Below are positions 1 through 9,283 of a stretch of 64,000 bases of DNA, piece by piece. The stretch is taken from NCBI GenBank assembly GCA_016866385.1, contig VGMU01000002.1:43171-107170 (forward strand), in the 5' to 3' direction. Position 1 is the first letter of the stretch. Every line of letters begins with the position of its first letter. Made by a program: the position numbers and the translations under genes. The notes below the pieces were generated by a model that was given only the letters and a program-made list of their open reading frames with translations, had not been told where the DNA came from and did no database searches. The stretch comes from Bacteroidota bacterium. GTDB lineage: Bacteria; Bacteroidota; Bacteroidia; Cytophagales; Cyclobacteriaceae.

Positions 1-622
1 CGATTCCAGAATAGGTTTTCAGCATTTCGCGAAATTCCTCTAAAGTATACCCAATTTCTGAGCCTGGAAGACCCTTTAGAATATTATCCAAAATAAGCTG
101 CTTGGATTCTAGGCTAAGATTCTGGTAGTAGGTTTCGGTGGTAGCAATTTCTTCTGGACTGTATTCTTGTCGCGCTTCAGGTCGTTGCAAGATGAATAGG
201 TCAAAGGCAATCACCGCTTTTTTCTCATAAAGTAAGGCTTTAGCACCGTTCGGGAGCAGGTATTCTAGGTTGGTACGTGTCCAATCCAAAATCGGCATAA
301 AGTTGTAACAAACGGTATACACTCCCTCAGCAGCCAGGTTTCGTAAGGTTTGCTTGTAATTTTCGATTAGTTGGAGATAGTTGCCAGACCTTGTTTTAAT
401 CTGTTCGTGAACAGGTACGGATTCTACCACAGACCAGGTCAGGCCAGCTTCCTCAATTGTCTTTTTTCGAATACTAATTTCTTCCCTTGACCAAACTTCC
501 CCATTGGGAATATGGTGTAGCGCGGTAACTATTCCCGTAGCGCCAGACTGTCGGATATCTTGAAGACTTACGGGGTCCTTTGGACCGTACCAGCGCATGG
601 TTTGTTCCATCTTATAGGTCAT
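1..622 (-). CDS. uxuA: Mannonate dehydratase UxuA (3' end cut by window edge)
   Basis: Dehydrates D-mannonate to 2-keto-3-deoxy-D-gluconate, the third step of glucuronate breakdown in the cytoplasm. The N-terminal ~207 residues are visible and follow the E. coli UxuA pattern closely: [17 protein letters not shown], then [40 protein letters not shown] and a [14 protein letters not shown] block at the edge. The remaining ~180 residues, with most metal ligands, lie beyond position 1. Two in-frame ATGs are possible, at 622 and 610; the second matches the usual UxuA N-terminus (MEQTMRWYG), so 610 is an equally good start. It is the third gene of uxaC-SDR-uxuA, 37 bp after the SDR stop. Identification is secure from sequence similarity as remembered; only the start is uncertain. 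Confidence 0.93.
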   Translation of the reverse strand, partial: MTYKMEQTMRWYGPKDPVSLQDIRQSGATGIVTALHHIPNGEVWSREEISIRKKTIEEAGLTWSVVESVPVHEQIKTRSGNYLQLIENYKQTLRNLAAEGVYTVCYNFMPILDWTRTNLEYLLPNGAKALLYEKKAVIAFDLFILQRPEARQEYSPEEIATTETYYQNLSLESKQLILDNILKGLPGSEIGYTLEEFREMLKTYSGI

Positions 623-659
623 GGCAATTTGATTTGAGGGTTGAATTCAATCACTAATT

Positions 660-1481
660 TTAAACTCCAGCATAGGCACTAAAGCCACCGTCCACGGCAA
701 CCACACTGCCCGTTACGAAGGATGAGGCATCGCTGCATAGCCAATGTAAGGCACCCAATAAATCTTCAGGCTGTCCAAATCGATTCATAGGGGTATGGCT
801 GATGATTTGGTTTCCACGTTGCGTGAGACTTCCATCTATCTCGGTAAGAAGGGTTCTGTTTTGTTCAGTGAGGAAAAATCCTGGGGCCAAGGCATTCACG
901 CGAAAGCTAGGGCCATATTTGGTGGCGAGCTCTACCGCTAGCCATTTGGTCAAGTTGTCAATAGCAGCCTTAGAAGAGGCATAGCCCATTACTCGTGTCA
1001 TAGGTCGAGAAGCAGCCATGGAACTGATATTGAGGATGGTACCGCTGTTATTTTTAAGCAGTAGGGGTAGGAAAGCCTTGATTGGAAAAACTGTACCCAG
1101 GTAATTCAAGTCCACCACTTGCTTTAAGGCTTCCGTATCCAAATCCAAAAAAGTTTGCTCGGGTCGAATTACCGCTCCAGGCATATTCCCCCCCGCAGCA
1201 TTGATCAGTATGGCTATGGATTCGTGTTGAGCAGAGACTAATTGGGCAACTTTCTCAAGGGATTTCTCATCTGTTACATCTGCGTAATAGCCCCAGGCTT
1301 TGCCGCCTTGGGCGAGGATTTGATCTCGCAGGGCATTTACTTTCTGGGGAGATCTTCCTAAGAGTAAAAGTTCTGCCCCTTGCTGCGCAAGGTAAAGGGC
1401 CATAGAGGTACCCAGAACCCCCGTTGCTCCTGAAAAAAGGACTTTCCTTCCGCTTAGGTCAAATGGATTTGTGGGATTCAT
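660..1481 (-). CDS. SDR-family oxidoreductase, probable D-mannonate oxidoreductase (fructuronate reductase)
   Basis: A 273-residue classical short-chain dehydrogenase. The Rossmann glycine motif GATGVLG is at residues 18-24, NAAGG at 94-98, the catalytic serines at 153-154 and the YxxxK pair at Tyr167/Lys171; the C-terminus VDGGFSAYAGV is typical of the family. It sits between uxaC and uxuA, where the enzyme reducing D-fructuronate to D-mannonate is needed, and no UxuB of the long-chain mannitol dehydrogenase type is seen. SDR-type mannonate oxidoreductases (YjmF-like) are known substitutes. The ATG overlaps the uxaC stop as ATGA, indicating translational coupling. The SDR fold is certain; the substrate is inferred from position. 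Confidence 0.88.
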   Translation of the reverse strand: MNPTNPFDLSGRKVLFSGATGVLGTSMALYLAQQGAELLLLGRSPQKVNALRDQILAQGGKAWGYYADVTDEKSLEKVAQLVSAQHESIAILINAAGGNMPGAVIRPEQTFLDLDTEALKQVVDLNYLGTVFPIKAFLPLLLKNNSGTILNISSMAASRPMTRVMGYASSKAAIDNLTKWLAVELATKYGPSFRVNALAPGFFLTEQNRTLLTEIDGSLTQRGNQIISHTPMNRFGQPEDLLGALHWLCSDASSFVTGSVVAVDGGFSAYAGV

Positions 1482-2923
1482 TGGGAGAGGCTAAAGTTTT
1501 GGGAACTAAAGTTGAAGTAGTTTTTGGCATTGTGGTAGCAGATGTCTTGAATAATTTTTCCCAGCCACTTTTCATCCCAAGGCAATTCCCCGCGCTCTAC
1601 TTCTTGACCAAACAAATTGCAAAGGATCCTACGAAAATACTCGTGTCTTGGGAAAGAAAGAAAACTTCTGGAATCGGTGAGCATGCCGATGAAGCAACTC
1701 AAGAGCCCTAGGTTGGAGAGCGCGTTGAGTTGTTTTTCCATGCCGTCTTTTTGATCCAAATACCACCATCCTGATCCATACTGCATTTTTCCTTTGATAG
1801 ATCCATCATTGAAGTTTCCAATCATGGATGCAAACACTTCATTGTCCCGGGGATTCAGGTTGTAAATGACAGTTTTTGCAAGTTGATCGGTCTTATCCAA
1901 GGCATTGAAGTAAGCGGCCAACGTGCTTGCCTGGTCAAAATCTCCGATGGAATCGAAGCCTGTATCAGGTCCAAGTTGCTGCAGCATGCGCTCATTGGTA
2001 TTGCGCAATGCCCCCAAATGAAATTGCTGCACCCATCCCTTGGCGTGGTAGCGCTTGGAAAGTTGGAACAGCACTTCAAACTTGAAATGTTCCAATTCTT
2101 CAGCATTGGGCAATTGTCCCTTCAGGGTATTCCTTAGGATGCGGTCCAGAGATAATCCTTGATTCTTTGAAAAATAGAGGCGGGATAGCCCGTGGTCGGA
2201 GACACGGCATCCATGCGCATGAAAGTGATCCATACGGTTGAAGAGGGCTTCCATCAAGGTGTCAAAGGAGTTGACCTCAAATCCGACGACTAATCCCAGT
2301 TTTTGCAAATAGGTTTTGTAGTGTTCAGGCTGTTCAATGCCGAAAGCTTTGTCAGGCCGAAAGGTAGGGTAGAGTTGTAGGGAAGAACCTTCCCGATGAA
2401 AGGCAAAATGGTGCTCCAACGAATCGGTGGGGTCATCTGTGGTAGCCACCACTTCCACCTGCATGTGGTTTAGGAGCCCCCGCACTCGGAAAGATTCCTG
2501 CTGCAAGGTTCCTTTGGTTTCTGCGTAAATCTGACTGGCATTGCTCGGATTGAGGAGTTGGTCGATGCCAAAGTAGCGTTTCAACTCCAAAGCGCTCCAA
2601 TGGAAAAGTGGATTACGTAGCGTGTAGGGAAGCGTATACGCCCATTTTTCAAACTTCTCTTTCGCTGACGCATTTCCAGTGATGTAATGCTCGTCTATTC
2701 CGAGGGTTCGCATGGCCCTCCACTTGTAATGATCCCCTGCCAGCCACAAGTCTGAGATGTTGTCAAACTTTCGGTTGGAGGCGATTTCAGCAGGAGAAAG
2801 GTGGTTGTGGTAATCTATGATGGGTAAGGACTTGGCGTAGTCCTGATAAAGCATTTGGGCAAATTTATTCTTCAATAAAAAATCATCCGAAAGAAAGGAA
2901 GCCTGCTGATTTGAGCTTAACAT
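1478..2923 (-). CDS. uxaC: Glucuronate isomerase UxaC
   Basis: Interconverts D-glucuronate and D-fructuronate (or galacturonate and tagaturonate), the first intracellular step of hexuronate use. The 481-residue length fits the family (about 465-475). The amidohydrolase-fold metal site begins with IDYHNHLSP (His39, His41); other family blocks are FDNISDLWLAGDHYKWRAMR, TTDDPTDSLEHH, FRPDKAFGIE, VSDHGLS and QYGSGWWYLDQKDGM. First gene of a three-gene unit with the SDR and uxuA; its stop overlaps the next start by 4 bp. The upstream 117 bp to the oxidoreductase gene is AT-rich and probably holds the promoter, but no clear operator was seen. Confidence 0.96.
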   Translation of the reverse strand: MLSSNQQASFLSDDFLLKNKFAQMLYQDYAKSLPIIDYHNHLSPAEIASNRKFDNISDLWLAGDHYKWRAMRTLGIDEHYITGNASAKEKFEKWAYTLPYTLRNPLFHWSALELKRYFGIDQLLNPSNASQIYAETKGTLQQESFRVRGLLNHMQVEVVATTDDPTDSLEHHFAFHREGSSLQLYPTFRPDKAFGIEQPEHYKTYLQKLGLVVGFEVNSFDTLMEALFNRMDHFHAHGCRVSDHGLSRLYFSKNQGLSLDRILRNTLKGQLPNAEELEHFKFEVLFQLSKRYHAKGWVQQFHLGALRNTNERMLQQLGPDTGFDSIGDFDQASTLAAYFNALDKTDQLAKTVIYNLNPRDNEVFASMIGNFNDGSIKGKMQYGSGWWYLDQKDGMEKQLNALSNLGLLSCFIGMLTDSRSFLSFPRHEYFRRILCNLFGQEVERGELPWDEKWLGKIIQDICYHNAKNYFNFSSQNFSLSQ

Positions 2924-3040
2924 TTTTAATTAAGTAACTAAATAACAAGAAAATATGTTGTATGTATTAAACTAAAACTTAATTGAAATTACACTGGAAT
3001 AAATCTTTCTGTAGCAAGATTCAATCAACCAATCAGTGAT

Positions 3041-4390
3041 TTAAATTGCTGGTGGAGCCCAGCCCTTTTCGTATTCTCGAGTCCACAGCGTCATGGCCTT
3101 TGGGGAATTGAGGATGTGTCCATTTTTCGGGTCGCAAGTCAAAGCCTCTCCGGTACGGTAACTGATATTGGCGAGATGACATAATAGGGTAGATACGGCC
3201 CCTTCTTCAATGGTCGAGTTTTGTTTTGCTGTTCCTCGAACTGCGTTGAAGAAATTGACAATATGCAAGGTGCTCATGTCGCCACCACCGCCAAGAGCAG
3301 TGCCTCCTTCGTTGTTATTGGCTTGGTTGGATTTAATTTCTTTGCCAGAGCGATCGTGTAGTCGGTATCCACCACGGTCTACATAGACGGTACCCTCCGA
3401 ACCGTAAATAATCGTTCCTCGGTCCGAACCATAGGTTTTGTAGTTGTTTCGGCTTTTTCCATCCCATTGTATGACTTTTCCCTCTCCAAATTGGAAGGTA
3501 GCATCCATGGTGTCGTACATGGTCCATCCGTCTTCGGGGAAATGCATTTTTCCGGCTACTACGGAGACTGCTGTAGGAAAATCCACTTGCAAGGCCCATC
3601 GGGCGATATCTAATTCATGGGTAGCATTATTGCCCGTTTCTGCGGTACCGTAATCCCAACCGTACCAATGCCAATTGTAATCCCAAGTATCGTGGAAATA
3701 GGGTTTCCGAGGCGCTGGACCCTGGAAAAGCTCCCAATCCAAGCCTGCCGGTGCTTCTTGTTGGACAGGGTTAGGTACGGCTCCTCGGGAATTGCTGTAA
3801 AAGGCCTTGGCGAAGTACACCTTACCAATGACGCCCTCGTGTATGGCTTGGATGATTTCTCTACTCTCAGGGGCGGAGCGCTGCTGGTTGCCCATTTGTA
3901 CCACCTTGTTGTATTTCTTCTGTAGCGCGACGAGTACCTCTCCTTCACGAGGGTTGTGGGAACAGGGTTTTTCTACATAGACATGCTTTCCTCGCTCCAA
4001 GGCAAGCCAGGTACCTGGTGCATGCCAATGATCAGGTGTGGCATTGATGAGCACATCGACCTCCTTGTCGTCCAATACTTTGAAGATGTTTTGCTCTTGC
4101 TTGGGTTGGTAGTCGATCCATTGTTCAAAATTTTTCGCTGCCTTGGGTATCTGGGACTGCATGGCATCGCAGAGGTAAAGCAAATTGACATTGCTGCTTT
4201 TCAATCCTATGGGCTCGTAAAATGCACCTAAACGCCTTCCCAAGCCAGCAATGGCGACATTCAGTCGGTCGTTTGCACCCAGGATGCGGGCATAGGATGT
4301 GGGCGAAAAGGCCAGTGAACCTAGGGAGGCTAACCCAAGGGTTGCAACCGCACTTTTCTTGATGAATTCTCTTCTGTTTGATTTGCTCAT
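3041..4390 (-). CDS. Gfo/Idh/MocA family oxidoreductase with Tat signal
   Basis: A 449-residue NAD(P)-dependent sugar oxidoreductase predicted to be exported folded with its cofactor: the N-terminus has a twin-arginine signal (RREFIKK from Arg6-Arg7, then a hydrophobic stretch ending near SYA at 32-34). The Rossmann motif GLGRRLG is at 49-55, followed by NATPDHWHAP (117-125) and the family signature EKP (140-142). C-terminal blocks ATHELDIARWAL and WDYNWHWYGWDYG are common in the Bacteroidota exported subgroup. It starts 21 bp after the DUF1080 gene and is surely cotranscribed. Enzymes of this pair type oxidise glycoside C3 and let the DUF1080 partner cleave the 3-keto product (known in Bacteroides); this role is inferred here. 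Confidence 0.9.
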   Translation of the reverse strand: MSKSNRREFIKKSAVATLGLASLGSLAFSPTSYARILGANDRLNVAIAGLGRRLGAFYEPIGLKSSNVNLLYLCDAMQSQIPKAAKNFEQWIDYQPKQEQNIFKVLDDKEVDVLINATPDHWHAPGTWLALERGKHVYVEKPCSHNPREGEVLVALQKKYNKVVQMGNQQRSAPESREIIQAIHEGVIGKVYFAKAFYSNSRGAVPNPVQQEAPAGLDWELFQGPAPRKPYFHDTWDYNWHWYGWDYGTAETGNNATHELDIARWALQVDFPTAVSVVAGKMHFPEDGWTMYDTMDATFQFGEGKVIQWDGKSRNNYKTYGSDRGTIIYGSEGTVYVDRGGYRLHDRSGKEIKSNQANNNEGGTALGGGGDMSTLHIVNFFNAVRGTAKQNSTIEEGAVSTLLCHLANISYRTGEALTCDPKNGHILNSPKAMTLWTREYEKGWAPPAI

Positions 4391-4411
4391 GGTGGTATTG
4401 GCTTCCCTGAT

Positions 4412-5779
4412 TTACTTCAGGGTTTTGATTTTGATGTTTTTGTATTGCACCGCATCTCCATGATCTTGGAGGAGAATACGGCCTTGTTCGGCTTCGCCAA
4501 ATTTATTCCAGACCACATACTTGCTGATGGCGACCAGATCTCGGTAGGCTTGGGATCCTCTTTGGTATTCGAGCACTTTGACCCCATTGAGGTAATGCTC
4601 CACCTTATTGTCCGGATACACTACGATTCTACCCTGATTCCATTCGCCTGGTTTACGCACAAATCGGGCTTGCTTTTCGGCTTTAATCAGGTCATACAAG
4701 GAGGCGAGGGTTCGGTTGCCATCTCTGCCCATCTTGGCATCGGGATGGAGGGCATCGTCCAGGATTTGGTATTCTAGGCCAATGGCCGAGCCCGTATTTC
4801 CTTCGGAAAGGGTGACAAAGTACTTGATCCCACTGTTGGCGCCTTCGCTGAGGTTGAAATCAAAAGCCAAATCAAATGCTTTGTACTGCTCGGTGGTGAC
4901 GATATCCCCGAAAGACATGGATTCACTGCCATCGGATTTTTGAATTTGGAGGATACCATCTTCAATGTTCCAACCTTTTTCAGGGAAGGCATCCTTGTAG
5001 GCGCCTACCCAGCCCTTGCTCGTTTGTCCATCAAACAACAATTTCCAACCTTGGGATTTCTCTTCTGGTGTCAACTCATTTTTTACGGTGCTGACTACAA
5101 AAACGGGCTTTTTGAAGGGGATGGGGTGTAGGTTTTCCGTTTGAATTCGGATGTTTCTAAAATAGGTTTTTCTGCCTTCGTCTTCCTTGGATTGGATGCT
5201 GTGCACCTGAAGTCCAATAAATCCTCTGGCATCTAGGTCATCCACAAAGTAAGCTACCTCTTGGCCATTGACCCAGGTTTTGAGGGTGTTGCCTATGGCT
5301 TCTATGCGGTAATGATTCCATTCACCTAGTTTAAAGGCCGATTTGGCAGTAGGATTGAGGTCCAAAGGATAAAACCATCCCCGTCGGGCTTCGTCGTAGA
5401 TCCCTCCTGACCAGGCTCGTGAGGTGGGATCGGCTTCCACTTGATAGCCAAACACGAGACCCTTGCCCTCATTCTTAGTTGGATCGTATTGACCGCGGGC
5501 CATAATTCCACTATTGGAAGAAGTATGGCTAATTTTGAGTTCCAGTTCGAGGATAAAATCCCCATAGGTATCTTCTGTAATGAGAAAGGTATTCCCGGTA
5601 CCATAGACGGCCGTACCTTCAATGGTCCCATCTTTTACTGCAAACTCTGCCTTTCCTGCCACAGTTTTCCAGCCACTCAGGTCTTTGCCATTGAAGAGGG
5701 GCTTCCATTGGGCTTCCTGTGCAAGGCTTGGCAGAGCCAATAGAAAGACCAAACAGGCCATAAAAATGCGTGTATTCAT
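4412..5779 (-). CDS. DUF1080 (3-keto-disaccharide hydrolase family) protein, two domains
   Basis: An exported protein of 455 residues with a signal peptide (MNTRIFMACLVFLLALPSLAQ) and two jelly-roll DUF1080/PF06439 domains, roughly residues 25-215 and 240-450. Both carry the family hallmarks: FNGKDLSGWKTV and GNTFLITEDTYGDFILELELKISHTSSNSG in parts of the first, and FDGQTSKGWVGA, FDLAFDFNLSEGANSGIKYF and GEWNQGRIVVYPDNKVEHYLNG in parts of the second. Some relatives are 3-keto-glycoside lyases or hydrolases that act after a Gfo/Idh/MocA dehydrogenase, and one is encoded immediately downstream. The open frame extends upstream only to a TTG at 5854; the ATG at 5779 gives a clean signal peptide and is preferred. 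Substrate unknown. Confidence 0.87.
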   Translation of the reverse strand: MNTRIFMACLVFLLALPSLAQEAQWKPLFNGKDLSGWKTVAGKAEFAVKDGTIEGTAVYGTGNTFLITEDTYGDFILELELKISHTSSNSGIMARGQYDPTKNEGKGLVFGYQVEADPTSRAWSGGIYDEARRGWFYPLDLNPTAKSAFKLGEWNHYRIEAIGNTLKTWVNGQEVAYFVDDLDARGFIGLQVHSIQSKEDEGRKTYFRNIRIQTENLHPIPFKKPVFVVSTVKNELTPEEKSQGWKLLFDGQTSKGWVGAYKDAFPEKGWNIEDGILQIQKSDGSESMSFGDIVTTEQYKAFDLAFDFNLSEGANSGIKYFVTLSEGNTGSAIGLEYQILDDALHPDAKMGRDGNRTLASLYDLIKAEKQARFVRKPGEWNQGRIVVYPDNKVEHYLNGVKVLEYQRGSQAYRDLVAISKYVVWNKFGEAEQGRILLQDHGDAVQYKNIKIKTLK

Positions 5780-5924
5780 GAAGTTGGGTTTATTGCAATA
5801 ACAAGTTTTGCACGGTTGGACAAGACTCGATTCGAAATCAAGATACAAAAACAAGTTGAAGTGTACGCAAGAAGGGTTAGTTGAATGGACGGATTTTTTT
5901 TCGGGTATTCCCTTTCCTGTTTTG

Positions 5925-5932
5925 TACTTTTG
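5925..5932 (+). promoter_or_regulatory. Bacteroidota-type -7 box (TACTTTTG) before the RlmL-like gene
   Basis: The octamer matches the TAnnTTTG consensus of the Bacteroidota housekeeping sigma factor. It ends only 3 bp before the ATG at 5936, which would give a leaderless or nearly leaderless transcript. The matching -33 region is only a T-run at about 5894-5901, so the assignment is weak. Confidence 0.35.
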
Positions 5933-5935
5933 TGT

Positions 5936-7099
5936 ATGCTTGATTTCAATACCAAAGGAAAGGTTTTTATTACCTGCAAGGACCGTTCGGTCAGTTACTT
6001 AGAGCAGGAGATTCGTGAATTAGGGTTTTTCCCTTTAGAAATCCGCCGGACCGGCATCGAGATTCTGGCTTCGCTTGAGGAATGCATGGACCTCAACTTG
6101 CACCTGCGGACGGCTTCCCATGTCTTGTATGAAATCAAATCTTTTTACCTCCGGAATGCAGATGACATCTACCGCCGATTCAAGGCCATCCCTTGGGAGG
6201 AGTATTTGGATGTGGACGGCTATTTTTCAGTCAATTCGGTCGCTGAAAATGAGTCCATCACCACGCCGCTGATTGTGAATGTGAAGGTAAAAGATGCCAT
6301 TGTGGATCGCTTTCGGGAGTTGAAGGGGAGGAGACCGGATTCCGGTTCGGATTTTTCAGGCTTAGTGATTCAAGTGTATTGGAAAGAAACGCAAGCCATC
6401 GTCTACTTGAATACTTCTGGGGAAACCCTGGCCAAGCACGGGTACCGCAAGATCCCTGGAAAGGCACCCATGATGGAGGCTTTGGCCGCCGCCACCATTT
6501 ATGCTATGGAGTGGAATACCCGAGTACCTTTTATCAATCCCATGTGTGGTTCTGGTACCTTGGCCATTGAGGCGGCCTTAATGGCCAGCAAGCGCTACCC
6601 GGGATTGTACCGGGATACCTATTCCTTTCAATCCATCTTAGGGTATTCTGAAGCGTCTTTTCAAGCGAAAAAGCGAAAGTTGGAGCAAAAGATCATCGCC
6701 AACCCAGGCGTAAATATCATTGCCTCTGATATTTCCCTGCAAGCGATCACCTTTGCCAGAGAGAATGCGGCTTATGCAGGGGTAGAAGACCTTATTGATT
6801 TTCAGACGGGGGATTTTGCAGAAACGGAGATTCCAGAAAAGCCAAGAGGGGTCATTTTTTTCAATCCCGAATACGGTGAGCGATTGGGGGATCTTACCGA
6901 ATTGGAAGAAACCTACAAGCGCATGGGGGACTTTATGAAACAAAACTGTGCGGGTTACCGAGGGTATATTTTCACGGGCAACTTGGACTTGGCTAAAAAA
7001 GTTGGTTTAAAGGCCAGCCGACGCATCGAGTTCTGGAACGGAACGATCGACTGTCGCTTGTTGAAGTACGACCTATACGCAGGAAAAGGGACTGAATAA
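5936..7099 (+). CDS. THUMP-domain 23S rRNA (guanine-N2) methyltransferase, RlmL-like
   Basis: A 387-residue SAM-dependent RNA methyltransferase corresponding to the THUMP and first methyltransferase modules of E. coli RlmL/YcbY, which makes m2G2445 in 23S rRNA. The N-terminal ferredoxin-like/THUMP part covers about residues 1-160. The SAM motif NPMCGSGTLAIEAAL is at 201-215, the acidic ribose-binding strand ASD at 263-265 and the catalytic motif at 310-317 reads NPEYGERL, so the usual NPPY has Glu in place of the second Pro. An upstream ATG at 5885 would add 17 residues unlike the family start, so 5936 is chosen. A weak inverted repeat follows the stop and the next gene is convergent. Confidence 0.88.
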   Translation: MLDFNTKGKVFITCKDRSVSYLEQEIRELGFFPLEIRRTGIEILASLEECMDLNLHLRTASHVLYEIKSFYLRNADDIYRRFKAIPWEEYLDVDGYFSVNSVAENESITTPLIVNVKVKDAIVDRFRELKGRRPDSGSDFSGLVIQVYWKETQAIVYLNTSGETLAKHGYRKIPGKAPMMEALAAATIYAMEWNTRVPFINPMCGSGTLAIEAALMASKRYPGLYRDTYSFQSILGYSEASFQAKKRKLEQKIIANPGVNIIASDISLQAITFARENAAYAGVEDLIDFQTGDFAETEIPEKPRGVIFFNPEYGERLGDLTELEETYKRMGDFMKQNCAGYRGYIFTGNLDLAKKVGLKASRRIEFWNGTIDCRLLKYDLYAGKGTE

Positions 7100-7102
7100 A
7101 AA

Positions 7103-7128
7103 AAGTCGCCAAGATTTCCTGACGACTT
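7103..7128. terminator. Weak inverted repeat between convergent genes
   Basis: AAGTCG (7103-7108) pairs with CGACTT (7123-7128), preceded by an A-run and followed by a T-rich stretch at about 7130-7141. It could end transcription from either side, but the 6-bp stem is short. Confidence 0.4.
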
Positions 7129-7147
7129 AATTTTGCTTTTTTCAGCG

Positions 7148-9247
7148 TTAATTGACTAACATACTGCTAAGGTTCTTTACCTTGTTGCTTAGGTCGAGTA
7201 TTGCCTTTGCATAGCGGGTATCCCATTCCTCGAGGCGTGTTGTATTTCCTATGGCCACTTCGTATTGAATTCCAGGAAGAATCCAAGAGGCATAGCCTGA
7301 GAAAGGATCGTTGCATACATAAAGCGACTTGTACCATTCACCGTAGTACATGCCCTTGGGGTCTATCCAGCTTTTTTCCAAACCGATCAACCCGGTATTG
7401 ATTTTTTTCAGTTGCGCTGCTGTTAGCTTTTCCGATGCCATGGCGTTTTGAAGCGCATTTTGATATTCCTCGGATCGGGCTTCCAACTCTTTTAATGCCC
7501 CTTCTACCTGATCAAATCCGCTGAAATTGGGATCCATTCCCTTCACGTTGGCCACAGCTTGTGCAAAGTGTCCTTTCAAATCTTTGGCATAGCGAGGCAC
7601 ATCGTAGGGAATGATGGTGGCATTCGCTTGACGAATCGCAACTAGCCCAAACACTTGCGCCACAGCACCACCCATCTTAAAGCTTGGATCAGAAAACTTG
7701 CTGTAATAGTGGATATTGTCGTAGTTGGAGTGGTAGGCAGTGGTGCCTCCAGAGCCGCCACTCAACGATGGAATGCCCACATGCATGTAGAAGGCAATGT
7801 GGTCGGAGCCACCACCCAGATTTCCAATGCCTGGCTCTGCATTTTTTCCTGCCCAAATTTCAAACACCGTTTTAGAGGAATCAGGATAGATAACTTCTTT
7901 GGAGGCATCAACGATCAATTTCTTTAAGGTCGGCGCTGCTGAAGCACCAAAATTTCTACCCGAGGCACCTCCATCAAAGTTCATGTAGGAAATGGCTTTT
8001 GCACCCAACTCTTCTCGCAAATGTTCCACCCATTCGGTAGATCCAATCACGCCCTGCTCTTCGGCATCCCAATGTCCAATCAGGATGGATCGGGAAGGCT
8101 TTTGGCCATTTTTGTACAACTCACCCAAGGCTTCCGCAAAGGTCAGCAACATGGCTGTGCCGGAATTGGGATCCGTAGCACCAAATGACCAGGCATCGTA
8201 GTGACTACCTAGGATGATCCACTCGTCAGGATGGTCTTTTCCAATGAAGGTTCCAACCACGTTATTGGCACGTATAAATTCTGGCTTTTGATCCACCATG
8301 ACCCGAACTTTCAAGTCAGAACCGCCAGTCAGCTTGTAAGGGAAAGGCAATCCTCCTTGCCAACTTGCAGGCACATCTGCACCCGTCATTCTGCTCAAGA
8401 TCTCTTTGGCAGCCCCATAACCAATCGGAGTCACCGGGATGGTATGAAAGTCGACGGAGGCCGGGTTGTCACGCTTGATTTTTACTGGACCATCCAAGGG
8501 TAGAGCAGGACGGTTGGGTGTCAGGGGATCACCCGTAAAATCCAAGGTCAGCATGGAACCTCGTTGGATGGTGGTTTCGTTGTAATAAGGGCCTTTGGGA
8601 TAGACATCTCCTCTGGTAAATCCAGAGTCTTTGGGATCGGTGTACACCACCAAGCCCACCATGCCTTGCTGCTCAGCAAACTTGGCCTTGTAGCCACGAA
8701 AGTTGCCTCCATAGCGAGCGATGGCAACTTTTCCTTTTAAGGGAACTCCCATTTCTACGAGCTTCATGAAATCTTCTCGCGTACCGTAGTTAACATAGAC
8801 TACTTCCGCAGTGACATCTCCACTTCCTGAAAAGGCATTAAAGCCTAGGTGTAGTCTGGGATCTGTGGAGAAAGGATCTTCTGCAAGTTCCCCTTCTTTT
8901 TGAGAAAGGGTAAGCTGAACGGGGCTAATGATTTGTAATTCAGATTTACCGGGATGATTGGGTAAATACACATCGTAGGGCCATACCTTTACCTCCATGC
9001 CTGCTTGAGACATGATGTGCACCATGTAGTCTTTTACCAATTCGTTTTCCAGAGTACCAGCGATGTGTGGGTTTTTGGTCAACTCAGTCAGGTGTACTTT
9101 GAAGCGTCCGGGTTGAACAGCTTGGAGAAAATCTTCCTCAATTTTTTTTTGTGCCTGCAATTGGGAAGCGAAAAAACCGTCTTGCTGCGCGAGTCCTTCC
9201 AATGAAAGGAGGGAAGAGGCGATGAGAATAAGAAAACTTTTCTTCAT
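7148..9247 (-). CDS. Exported M28 zinc peptidase, glutamate carboxypeptidase II (PSMA)-like
   Basis: A 699-residue secreted aminopeptidase/carboxypeptidase with signal peptide MKKSFLILIASSLLSLEGLAQ. Order of parts: N-terminal region, PA domain inserted at about 140-300 (GKVAIARYGGNFRGYKAKF), M28 catalytic domain about 325-560, and a C-terminal helical dimerisation domain about 590-690. The two-zinc site is complete: His349 (GSHYDAW), Asp359, Glu396/Glu397 (DAEEQG), Asp425 (FDGG) and His506 (AYHSNYD). This is the layout of PSMA/NAALADase. Probable role: trimming peptides in the periplasm or outside the cell. Downstream is the convergent RlmL-like gene; upstream the amidohydrolase operon ends with its own terminator, so this gene probably has its own promoter. 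Confidence 0.94.
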   Translation of the reverse strand: MKKSFLILIASSLLSLEGLAQQDGFFASQLQAQKKIEEDFLQAVQPGRFKVHLTELTKNPHIAGTLENELVKDYMVHIMSQAGMEVKVWPYDVYLPNHPGKSELQIISPVQLTLSQKEGELAEDPFSTDPRLHLGFNAFSGSGDVTAEVVYVNYGTREDFMKLVEMGVPLKGKVAIARYGGNFRGYKAKFAEQQGMVGLVVYTDPKDSGFTRGDVYPKGPYYNETTIQRGSMLTLDFTGDPLTPNRPALPLDGPVKIKRDNPASVDFHTIPVTPIGYGAAKEILSRMTGADVPASWQGGLPFPYKLTGGSDLKVRVMVDQKPEFIRANNVVGTFIGKDHPDEWIILGSHYDAWSFGATDPNSGTAMLLTFAEALGELYKNGQKPSRSILIGHWDAEEQGVIGSTEWVEHLREELGAKAISYMNFDGGASGRNFGASAAPTLKKLIVDASKEVIYPDSSKTVFEIWAGKNAEPGIGNLGGGSDHIAFYMHVGIPSLSGGSGGTTAYHSNYDNIHYYSKFSDPSFKMGGAVAQVFGLVAIRQANATIIPYDVPRYAKDLKGHFAQAVANVKGMDPNFSGFDQVEGALKELEARSEEYQNALQNAMASEKLTAAQLKKINTGLIGLEKSWIDPKGMYYGEWYKSLYVCNDPFSGYASWILPGIQYEVAIGNTTRLEEWDTRYAKAILDLSNKVKNLSSMLVN

Positions 9248-9283
9248 AGGGGTATTAAAGGGATAAGGATAAGCAACAGGTGT

